Shown piece by piece: positions 35,504 to 43,401 of a DNA stretch of 64,000 bases; positions within the stretch are counted from its first letter, which is position 1; each line of letters opens with the position of its first letter. The translations under genes were made by a program, and so were the position numbers. The stretch spans positions 77,959-141,958 of the forward strand of contig CAJXLK010000003.1 of the NCBI GenBank assembly GCA_913055635.1, in the 5' to 3' direction. The notes beneath the pieces were generated by a model, which saw only the letters and a list, made by a program, of their open reading frames with translations, did no database searches and was not told where the DNA came from. This DNA comes from an uncultured Bacteroidota bacterium. Lineage in GTDB: Bacteria; Bacteroidota; Bacteroidia; Bacteroidales; UBA12077.

Positions 35504-37486
35504 TTGAAAAGAAAAATCCAATTAACTGAAGATCCTTATCTGAGGCCCTACCTTGACCTGATCGAGTCGCGCAAAAAAAAGACCGAGCAAACCCGTGATC
35601 AACTGACCCAGGGGAAGATGTCCCTGAGCGATTTTGCTTCTGCACATGAGTATTATGGACTTCACTTGCGTGATGATGGCTGGGTTTTCCGGGAGTGGGC
35701 CCCCAATGCCCGAAAAATATACCTGATTGGCGATTTTTCGGGCTGGGCCTGCCGTGAAGAGTTCAGTCTCTCGCGCCTGAATGATCAAGGCGACTGGGAG
35801 ATTACTTTTCCCGCCGATCGGCTCAACGACCATGACCTTTACCGGCTGAGGATTTTCTGGGATGGAGGGGAAGGCGACCGCATCCCGGCCTACGCCCGTC
35901 GAGTGGTAAAGGATGAGGATAGTGGTATTTTTAACGCCCAGGTATGGCTCAGCACCTACCACTGGCAAAATCCCGATTTTGAAAACCGCCATCCCTTCCT
36001 CAAGATCTATGAGGCCCATGTGGGCATGTCCTCCGAGGAAGGACGCATTGCTTCCTACGACGATTTTCGCCTCAATGTGCTTCCCCGCATTGAAAAAGCC
36101 GGTTACAATACCATCCAACTGATGGCCGTTCAGGAGCATCCCTATTATGCGTCTTTCGGCTATCATGTGGCCAATTTTTTTGCCCCTTCCTCCCGGTTTG
36201 GGACCCCCCAACAGCTGAAACGCCTGATTGATGAAGCACACCAGCGAAATATCGCTGTGATCATCGACCTGGTCCATTCCCATAGTGTAAAGAACGAGGT
36301 CGAAGGTTTATCAAAGTTTGACGGGACGGAATACCAGTATTTTCATGGGGGTTCCCGGGGCTATCATGTGGCCTGGGATTCGCGTTGTTTTGATTACGGG
36401 AAAATTCCCGTGCTCCATTTTCTCCTGTCCAATACCCGCTACTGGCTGGATGAATTCAACGTCGACGGGTTTCGCTTCGACGGCATCACCAGCATGTTGT
36501 ACCTGCATCATGGGGTGGGGTATACTTTTACTTCCTATGATGATTATTTCAACCACCATGTGGATACCGATGCCTATGTTTATCTTTCCCTGGCCAATGA
36601 AGTGATTCACCAGGTCAAGTCTACGGCCGTCACCATTGCCGAGGATATCAGCGGCATGCCGGGCCTGGCTTATCCCAACGACCAGGGAGGGGCTGGTTTT
36701 GATTATCGCCAGGCCATGGGGGTGAGCGATTACTGGTTTAAGATGCTCAAAGATATGCGGGATGAAGACTGGAATATGGATGGGCTGTGGCATGAGCTGA
36801 CCAATAAACGGCCGGAAGAATCAACCATCAGCTACGTGGAATGCCATGATCAGTCGCTGGTCGGGGGCAAGACCCTGATTTTTGAGTTGGCCGACAAGGA
36901 GATGTATACCGATATGATCCGTTCCACCCGCAATATCATCATCGAGCGGGCTGTTGCCCTGCACAAGATGGCCCGCCTGGCCACCTTTGCCACTGCTTTT
37001 GGGGGCTACCTGAATTTTATGGGCAACGAATTTGGCCATCCCGAATGGGTCGATTTTCCCCGTGAGGGCAATAACTGGTCTTACCACTATAGCCGCCGCC
37101 AGTGGAGCCTCAGGGATGATCAACAGCTGATCTATTACGCCCTGGGCGAATTTGACCGCGATATGATGCAGCTTGAAGACCGGGAGTTGCATGGCTCCTT
37201 TCCCGAACCCCTTTACCGCCACAATGACGATAAAGTGCTGGCCTTTAGAAGAGGCAGGTATATGGTGATTTTGAACTTTCATCCCCAGCGCTCACTGGAG
37301 GATTACCCCATCCCTGCCTGGACCCCGGGCAAGTTTAAACTGCTTTTGGATACCGATCAACCCGTTTACAACGGATTTAACCGGATCGAGCCTGATCAGG
37401 AATACTTCACCCTTGAAGGCGACCACCCTTACATTCAGGTTTATCTGCCCAATCGCTGCGGGTTGGTCTTGGAATATCAGGGCTAG
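35504..37486 (+). CDS. glgB: 1,4-alpha-glucan branching enzyme, GH13 (eukaryotic-like subfamily)
   Basis: 660 residues. It starts at TTG (35504), because the family-typical DPYLRPYLDLI segment begins at residue 10 and the next Met is residue 39. The N-terminal CBM48-like domain includes FREWAPNARKIYLIGDFSGW. The barrel has GFRFDGITSM (nucleophile Asp326), TIAEDISGMPGL (acid/base Glu380) and YVECHDQSL (Asp449). FGYHVANFFAPSSRFG is the region before the second motif. It transfers chain segments to form alpha-1,6 branches. The sequence style (DPYLRPY, GNEFGHPEWVDFPREGN) is that of the GH13_8 eukaryotic-type group common in Bacteroidota rather than the E. coli type. Confidence 0.94.
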   Translation: MKRKIQLTEDPYLRPYLDLIESRKKKTEQTRDQLTQGKMSLSDFASAHEYYGLHLRDDGWVFREWAPNARKIYLIGDFSGWACREEFSLSRLNDQGDWEITFPADRLNDHDLYRLRIFWDGGEGDRIPAYARRVVKDEDSGIFNAQVWLSTYHWQNPDFENRHPFLKIYEAHVGMSSEEGRIASYDDFRLNVLPRIEKAGYNTIQLMAVQEHPYYASFGYHVANFFAPSSRFGTPQQLKRLIDEAHQRNIAVIIDLVHSHSVKNEVEGLSKFDGTEYQYFHGGSRGYHVAWDSRCFDYGKIPVLHFLLSNTRYWLDEFNVDGFRFDGITSMLYLHHGVGYTFTSYDDYFNHHVDTDAYVYLSLANEVIHQVKSTAVTIAEDISGMPGLAYPNDQGGAGFDYRQAMGVSDYWFKMLKDMRDEDWNMDGLWHELTNKRPEESTISYVECHDQSLVGGKTLIFELADKEMYTDMIRSTRNIIIERAVALHKMARLATFATAFGGYLNFMGNEFGHPEWVDFPREGNNWSYHYSRRQWSLRDDQQLIYYALGEFDRDMMQLEDRELHGSFPEPLYRHNDDKVLAFRRGRYMVILNFHPQRSLEDYPIPAWTPGKFKLLLDTDQPVYNGFNRIEPDQEYFTLEGDHPYIQVYLPNRCGLVLEYQG

Positions 37487-37530
37487 ACCGCTTCGGCTTT
37501 CTTTGCCGGATAATTCGGCTTCCCCTTGAA
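37483..37530 (-). pseudogene. Short echo of the symporter C-terminus overlapping the glgB stop
   Basis: Read on the reverse strand this segment spells FKGKPNYPAKKAEAV-stop. The real symporter gene just downstream (37573-38871) ends EGDLNYPPKKTKAA-stop. The shared pattern G-x-x-N-Y-P-x-K-K-x-x-A and the matching stop suggest a leftover of a tandem duplicate or a repeated gene end. Only 16 codons remain. Confidence 0.45.
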
Positions 37531-37572
37531 CCTGGCCAGCTTATACCTGGCCCATTGGAACGGTTGAACTCG

Positions 37573-38871
37573 TCAGGCGGCTTTGGTTTTTTTCGGTGGA
37601 TAATTCAGGTCGCCTTCTGTCTTGGAAACGATGGTGGATATGGTTGAATCGCCGGTGATATTGACTACCGTGCGAAGCATATCCAGCGGCCGGTCAATGC
37701 CCAGTATCAGTGCCAGCCCCGCTGCAGGCAATCCTACACTGGAGAGGACGATCACCAGCATGATGATGCTTCCCCCGGGTACGCCCGGTGTACCGATGGA
37801 GGAGAGGGTGGCCGTCAGCACAATGGTCACCTGTTGGGCCAGGGTCAAATCAAGGCCGAAAACCTGGGCGATGAAGACTGCTGCAATGGCCTGATAACAG
37901 GAGGTGCCGTCCATGTTGATGGTGACCCCGATGGGCAGCACGAAATTGGAAACGGTTTTGGAAACCCCCAGCTCGTTTTGAGTCTGACGCATGGTCACCG
38001 GCAGGGTGGCCGCACTACTGCTGGTGGTGAAGGCAAACATCTGGGCCGGGAAGATGGCCCGGAAAAAATGCCCATACCTGACCCCCGCTATGATCCTTAT
38101 GAAGAAGGGATATACCAGGAAGATGATCAACGCCAGCCCCAGAATCACCGTACCGGCATAATTGGCCAGTGCCACAAACAAATCCGAATCCCCCGAAAAT
38201 TCAACGATCAGTGCCGCCAATAGGGCGAAAACCCCATAGGGCGCAAAGGCCATGATGAAATCAATGATCTTCAATATCACCTCGTTGATCCCGTCGAAGA
38301 AGTCTTTGACCGTCTGAATGTTTTTCGTGGGAATCATCACCATGGCAATGGCAAAAAGAATGGCAAAAAAGATGATCTGAAGCATGTTCCGGTTGTTGGA
38401 GGCGGCATTGACGATGTTGTCCGGAACCATGTCAACCAAAAACTGCAGGGGCGACTGCTCCTGGACTTTTTCGGCGGAAATCTTTTTTTCCTTGATGTCC
38501 ACTTCATAGCGTTCCTGCAGTTCGGTCTGTTTTTCCTCGGGGAAGGTATCGCCGGGTTGAACCATATTAACCAGCCCCAGCCCAAGAGAAGTGGCAATCA
38601 GGGTAGAAACCAGATATAGGCCGATGGTTTTAAGGCCCATTCGGGATAACCTTGAGATGTCGGTCAGGCTGGAAATGCCTTTTACCAGGGATACGAAGAT
38701 CAGGGGAACGGCGATCAGCTTGAGCAGATCCAAAAAGATGGTCCCGAAAGGCTTGATCCAGTCAAGGGTAAATTCTTTTAATCCGGTAAAAACTGCAATC
38801 AGGCCCCATATTACACCCAGGACCATTCCAAGTATGATCTTCGCCCACAGGGGAATGCGTTTAAGGTTCAT
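37573..38871 (-). CDS. Dicarboxylate/amino acid:cation symporter (DAACS, GltP/DctA-like)
   Basis: 432 residues with about eight membrane helices and the two re-entrant loops of the glutamate-transporter fold. The serine-rich motif is TTSSSAATLPVT. The signature TM7 NMDG motif is in GVTINMDGTSCYQA. The HP2/TM8 region shows SSIGTPGVPGG and a DRPLDMLRTVVNITGDSTIS stretch with conserved Asp/Asn substrate residues. It imports glutamate, aspartate or C4-dicarboxylates with Na+ or H+. It is in the middle of the glycogen block but on the opposite strand, with no obvious functional tie. An insertion of charged residues (about 115-145: EEKQTELQERYEVDIKEKK) sits in the TM3-TM4 loop, as in several relatives. 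Confidence 0.92.
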   Translation of the reverse strand: MNLKRIPLWAKIILGMVLGVIWGLIAVFTGLKEFTLDWIKPFGTIFLDLLKLIAVPLIFVSLVKGISSLTDISRLSRMGLKTIGLYLVSTLIATSLGLGLVNMVQPGDTFPEEKQTELQERYEVDIKEKKISAEKVQEQSPLQFLVDMVPDNIVNAASNNRNMLQIIFFAILFAIAMVMIPTKNIQTVKDFFDGINEVILKIIDFIMAFAPYGVFALLAALIVEFSGDSDLFVALANYAGTVILGLALIIFLVYPFFIRIIAGVRYGHFFRAIFPAQMFAFTTSSSAATLPVTMRQTQNELGVSKTVSNFVLPIGVTINMDGTSCYQAIAAVFIAQVFGLDLTLAQQVTIVLTATLSSIGTPGVPGGSIIMLVIVLSSVGLPAAGLALILGIDRPLDMLRTVVNITGDSTISTIVSKTEGDLNYPPKKTKAA

Positions 38872-38935
38872 AAGGCTGGTTTTTGATTGATTTTGCCACC
38901 AAAAATATAATAATCGTTGGAATAATCATATTTTA

Positions 38936-39256
38936 ACCCCGCTTAGCGGGGTCATCTTTCCGGAACCCAACCCCGCTTGAGTCCAACCCTTAGCGGGGAG
39001 CTTAAAATTTAGACCCCGCTTAATTTAGACCCCGCTTAGCGGGGTCGGGTCCCGGTAAAGGCAGGTTAATAAAACTCTGTTTAATAACCCTCGCTAATTG
39101 GAGTTGGATGGCAGGGGTATAAACTTATCCTGCTTAGGGGCCTGTCTTACCAGTCCGCTAAGCGGGGTGTTCGGAAAAGCAACCCCGCTTAAAAAGCTAC
39201 CCCGCTAAGCGGGGTCATGAGAAGCGGGATTGTTATCGCACCCCGCTAAGCGGGGT
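38936..39256. repeat. Palindrome cluster with an orientation switch between symporter and glucokinase genes
   Basis: Full copies with TTA centre on +: 38936-38952 and 39029-39045. Full copies with TAA centre on +: 39152-39168 (imperfect), 39199-39215 and 39240-39256 (contains the ppgK stop). Half copies: ACCCCGCTTA at 39013-39022 and ACCCCGCTT at 39182-39190. One copy from 38969 is split by about 12 extra bases between its arms. The orientation flips near 39100. Confidence 0.93.
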
Positions 39257-40043
39257 CATGTTCGGGGTCTTCGGCCGGGGCTGTTTCCTGCTGAATTTCA
39301 ATCGCTTCTACTGCCGCGCCAATGATCCCTGCGTGGTTCTGTAAGTAGGCTGGCAGAACCCGGGTTTTGACTTTGTGGAGATAAGATTCGTATTTTTCAA
39401 ATTTTTTGCTGGCTCCCCCGCCTATGATGATCAATTCAGGATAAAAAAGTTTTTCCAGGTGATGGAGGTATTTGCCGAAACGCTTGGCCCATTTCTTCCA
39501 GCTCAGGTCTTCTTTTTTCCGGGTGGCATCGGAGGCCCATTTTTCGGCAATTTTATTCTTATAGTGAAGGTGGCCCAGCTCGGTGTTGGGCAGCAACACC
39601 CCGTTGGTAAAAAGGGCTGTGCCCAGGCCGCTGCCTACGGTAACCATCAGGCCCACGCCTCTGAGGTCCTTGCCGTGGCCAAATCGCATTTCGGCCAGCC
39701 CAGCCGCATCAGCATCGTTGATGACCGTCGTCTCGCACCCGGTGGCTTCCTTCAGCAAGGCCGGCACATCGGTTCCGATCCAGCTTTTGTCTATGTTGGC
39801 CGCTTTTTGAACAATTCCCGCCTGTACCGGGGCCGGCATGGCCAAGCCGATCCTGCCTTGATAGTTAAAATGCTCTGCAATGTGCTTAATGGTTTGAGCA
39901 ACTGCAAACGTGGTGGAAGGCTCAGGCGTTTGAATGCGGTGACGCTCAGTGGTCAGCTCTCCTGTGCGGGTGTCTATTAAAGCACCCTTGATGCCTGAAC
40001 CGCCAAAATCAATGCCCAAGCGAACATATTCCTGGTTTGACAT
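39246..40043 (-). CDS. ppgK: Polyphosphate glucokinase (ROK family)
   Basis: 265 residues. The N-terminal phosphate motif is [42 protein letters not shown] and the [31 protein letters not shown] segments are close to actinobacterial polyphosphate glucokinases. PKTELGH-type zinc motifs of ordinary ROK kinases are replaced by the PNTELGHL form. It phosphorylates glucose using inorganic polyphosphate (and possibly ATP), yielding glucose-6-phosphate. Next to the glycogen genes, it would recapture the free glucose set free by the debranching glucosidase. Its stop TAG is inside a 17-bp palindrome; the protein ends EHDPA. Confidence 0.88.
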   Translation of the reverse strand: MSNQEYVRLGIDFGGSGIKGALIDTRTGELTTERHRIQTPEPSTTFAVAQTIKHIAEHFNYQGRIGLAMPAPVQAGIVQKAANIDKSWIGTDVPALLKEATGCETTVINDADAAGLAEMRFGHGKDLRGVGLMVTVGSGLGTALFTNGVLLPNTELGHLHYKNKIAEKWASDATRKKEDLSWKKWAKRFGKYLHHLEKLFYPELIIIGGGASKKFEKYESYLHKVKTRVLPAYLQNHAGIIGAAVEAIEIQQETAPAEDPEHDPA

Positions 40044-40198
40044 AACGATTGATGTTGTTTAGACGTTGGAAATTTATAAAATTTATCCAACCGATCTGGA
40101 ATGTTGGCCCTTTAAATTATTTACCTTTTTTTAAGATGGTGAACCCCCCTGCCGGTCAGCGTATTGATCTTTTACTGGATTTTACCGGTGAACCTTTC

Positions 40199-42562
40199 TC
40201 AGGCTGATTGGTGACCGAGGGTGTCAGTGATCTTCTCCCTGATTTTTTCCGGGGTGATCGGCTTGGCCAGGTATCCGGCAAATCCGGCATCAAGCACTTT
40301 TTCCCGGTCGTTGGCCATGGCATAAGCTGTTTGGGCTATAAAGGGTAAATTCGGCTTTTTTGCGGTTATCTGCCTGAAAACCTCCATTCCGTTCATATCG
40401 GGTAGTTTAAGGTCGAGCAGTACCAGGTCCACCTGGTGGTTCAGGCAGAAGCGGATGGTTTCCTCGCCGTGGCTCAGATGGTGGAGGGTAAAGTGAAATC
40501 CTTCAATTTTCAGTGACCGCATTAGTTCTTTTATGTATACCGCATTAATGGGATCATCCTCGACCAGCAATACGTGATGGGTCTTGTTGGAGTGGATTTT
40601 TGCTTCCTGCTGTTCTTTTTGGCTTTCAGTATTCCGGGAAAGGGGTTGAGTGAGGGGGATGGTGAATTCAAACTTTGATCCTTCACCCGGCTGGGAATTC
40701 ACCCAAATTTCTCCGCCCAGGAGTTCGGCAAGGCCTTTGGAAATGGACAATCCCAGACCGGTGCCCTGTTGGTTGGGATTGGGCTGATTGGAGCTATCTA
40801 CCTGGGAGAACCGTTCGAATATCTGATCCTGTTTGGCTTTTGGAATGCCCTTTCCGCTATCCTCCACATAAAAATGCAGTTGTTGACCTTCCACTGTATA
40901 GCCAAATGTGACCCTGCCCTGGCGGGTGAATTTAAAGGCATTGGTCAGCAGGTTGTTGAGTATTTGTTGAAGCTTGGTCTTGTCGGTGGTGATGTAACTG
41001 GCTTCATCGTTCAGCCCGTTGCGGCAGGCAAAGTCAATTTTGTTTTCCCGCCCCCCGGGGGTATACAGGGTATAGGTTTCGTTCATCATCTGGTTCAGCG
41101 AAAAGGTTTGGTGGTTCACCTTTTGCTGGCCGCTCTCGAGCTTGGCGATGTCGATGATGTCATTGATCAGGCCGAGCAGCTGGTTGGCTGAATTGTTGAT
41201 GATATTAAGGAATTCCTGGCGTTTTTCTTCGCTCACCTGTTTGCGCTTGAGCATACTGGCAAATCCAATGATGCCATTCAGCGGGGTTCGGATTTCGTGG
41301 CTCATATTGGCCAGAAAGGCCGATTTCATGCGATCGTTCTCCTCTGCTTTTTGTTTGGCCTGAACCAGCAGTTCTTCGGCATGCTTACGATCACTCACAT
41401 CTCGGGCTACCGCAAGTACGGAGGTCAGCTCATCCTGATGGTCATATAAAGGGCTTACTGTGATTTCAACACTTACCCGTTGCTCCTGCCGGTTGATGAT
41501 TTCCATTTCGTAGACATCCCCTTCACCGTCATTTTTAAGGTTTTCAATGATCCTGCGGGCTTTTTGATGATATTCGGGGGCCAGTATATCGGTAAAATGG
41601 AGTGAATCGGCAGCCTGCCCGCCAAATCCGGTCATCTCCCTGGCTTTTTTATTGCTGTCCTGATGATAGCCGTCGGGATTTACCAGGAAGATGGCATCTT
41701 CAGCGCGATTAAAGATGCTGCGGAACTTACGCTCATTGCTCCGTAGCAAACGCTCGGCCATTTTGCGGTTGCTCACGTCTTTTGAAATGGCTATGAAACC
41801 GATGGCCCTTCCACTTGCATCATTCAGCCTGCTTACAGAGGCCTCAATATCGATCAACCGCCCCTGCCCGGTTTGAATCCGGTAACCAATGTTTTTAACC
41901 GTTCCCTCATTTACCACCCGGTTCATGTACTTAATCGCGATGTCCCGGTCTTCATGATAAATCAGATTGAAGACATTGTAGCCGATCAGTTGGGCCTCAT
42001 TTTCCGATTCATACATGCGCAGGGTTTGCTGGTTGCAATAGGTGATGGTCCCCTGTAAATCGCTGATAACAATGGAATCGGGTGAAGATTGAATGATCTT
42101 TTTCAGGGCTTCAGCATAACGGTCGCCCTTTGTACTGGGTATCTGATGAAGGTCGGGAAATTCCTGTTGCCTTTCCTCTGTTTCATCGCGCGAGACCAAC
42201 TCATCGCTCCCTTCTGCCTCCTTGCTGAAGGTGCCTTTTAAACCCTTTTTATGATCGTTGACGGTGAGATGCTGGATTTTCCACTTGAGCTGCCCTCCAT
42301 CGCTGCAGCTGATATACCCCTGCTGTACTTCATTGCCCCCGGGAAAGCTTGATATGGCATGATGCAGCTTGCCTGCGGCTTTATCCGCCTCACCAGGCAA
42401 CACCTGCTTCGGATCGGTATGCTTTAATGGACGGGCATAGTTAAAAAGCTTGCGGAAGGCCTGGTTCGTGGCAATGATTTGTTTTTCCGCATTCAGAATC
42501 ATGGTGGCTTTTTCATGCGTCTCCACCATGCTTTTGAGTAAATCTATCCCGGTTGAACTCAA
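40199..42562 (-). CDS. Soluble hybrid histidine kinase with three PAS domains
   Basis: 787 residues, no membrane segment. Domain order: PAS (~10-75), PAS (~150-265, with IVISDLQGTITYCNQQTLRMY), PAS (~275-390), HisKA (~412-478, phospho-accepting His422 in MSHEIRTPLNG), HATPase (~520-635; DSGKGIPKAKQDQIF and GTGLGLSIS boxes), and a C-terminal receiver (~660-780; LLVEDDPINAVYI and LVLLDLKLPD). It is a multi-step phosphorelay kinase whose signal is probably read by the PAS domains. No partner is adjacent. The given start is TTG; an ATG 11 codons later (42529) is possible. Confidence 0.9.
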   Translation of the reverse strand: MSSTGIDLLKSMVETHEKATMILNAEKQIIATNQAFRKLFNYARPLKHTDPKQVLPGEADKAAGKLHHAISSFPGGNEVQQGYISCSDGGQLKWKIQHLTVNDHKKGLKGTFSKEAEGSDELVSRDETEERQQEFPDLHQIPSTKGDRYAEALKKIIQSSPDSIVISDLQGTITYCNQQTLRMYESENEAQLIGYNVFNLIYHEDRDIAIKYMNRVVNEGTVKNIGYRIQTGQGRLIDIEASVSRLNDASGRAIGFIAISKDVSNRKMAERLLRSNERKFRSIFNRAEDAIFLVNPDGYHQDSNKKAREMTGFGGQAADSLHFTDILAPEYHQKARRIIENLKNDGEGDVYEMEIINRQEQRVSVEITVSPLYDHQDELTSVLAVARDVSDRKHAEELLVQAKQKAEENDRMKSAFLANMSHEIRTPLNGIIGFASMLKRKQVSEEKRQEFLNIINNSANQLLGLINDIIDIAKLESGQQKVNHQTFSLNQMMNETYTLYTPGGRENKIDFACRNGLNDEASYITTDKTKLQQILNNLLTNAFKFTRQGRVTFGYTVEGQQLHFYVEDSGKGIPKAKQDQIFERFSQVDSSNQPNPNQQGTGLGLSISKGLAELLGGEIWVNSQPGEGSKFEFTIPLTQPLSRNTESQKEQQEAKIHSNKTHHVLLVEDDPINAVYIKELMRSLKIEGFHFTLHHLSHGEETIRFCLNHQVDLVLLDLKLPDMNGMEVFRQITAKKPNLPFIAQTAYAMANDREKVLDAGFAGYLAKPITPEKIREKITDTLGHQSA

Positions 42563-43401
42563 TTTCTTCTTGTTAGAAAATGGTGTATCCTCTGTTGTGC
42601 AAATCCTCAGGAGAAATTTATCCTGATCACAAGCCCTGCAATCCCGTTTTAAAATGCTCCGGTTGAATAACCTGACCTTTGAACCCTCATGCTTTATTAA
42701 TGGGTCTCATCTGAAGGTTCCCGAAAGTGGCTTTCTTATCCCAATAACCTTTGTTATACGAATGATGAACATTTATGTTCTAAAATAGCAGCTCTTTTTG
42801 TATAATTGTTTGTATGGTGTCAATCCCAATAATGCCTATCCTTTTGCTAGTGAACCCACCTCGATTTTGTTCAGTAAAATCGGCTCTAAAAAGATGACAT
42901 ACTCATCACCATGAGACTTATTTATACTTCAGAAATTTTATGGTTATAACACAAGTTGCTGTTATCATGCTTCCATCTTAAGGTATTTGTTATAAAAACC
43001 CCGGAGTTTACAAAAATTATAATTAGTTGGTATATGGAAATGGAGTGGAAGCATGATTTTGGTCATCGGTGATTTTACGGACATTTTGATCCACCAAAGT
43101 GTGGGAGGGGTCATCTTCCTGAAAAAAGGGGTTATCTTCCTGCCCGGGAGGCAGGCTGGGGGGATTATCGGGGCAAGCCTGGGAGGGTATTTTAACTCAT
43201 TTCAAATTAGCGATGAACTAAAAAACAGGGGCGGGCAAAGGTTGTAAGTTTTGTTAAAAATCCTGATTTTTAGGTATTGAAAAGGACATGGGTCGATTTC
43301 CGAACACAAATAAGTAAAAAAAGGTTTTATGGCGGTGCATTCGGCAATATTTAAAGGAAGTTTGATAGAATACTAATGACAAGGGGATTGAAGGTTTTAC
43401 G
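42563..43401. other. 839-bp intergenic region with copy 2 of the 100-bp dispersed repeat
   Basis: 42861-42960 is the partner of 11871-11970 (about 79 of 100 positions, no gaps, same orientation). The rest is AT-rich with no credible gene; a 64-codon frame at 43053-43247 has no ribosome-binding signal or recognisable features. Confidence 0.6.

Noticed and set aside
43053-43247. 64-codon forward frame before the FAD oxidase
   Set aside because: No ribosome-binding signal; the hydrophobic, low-complexity peptide looks like chance.
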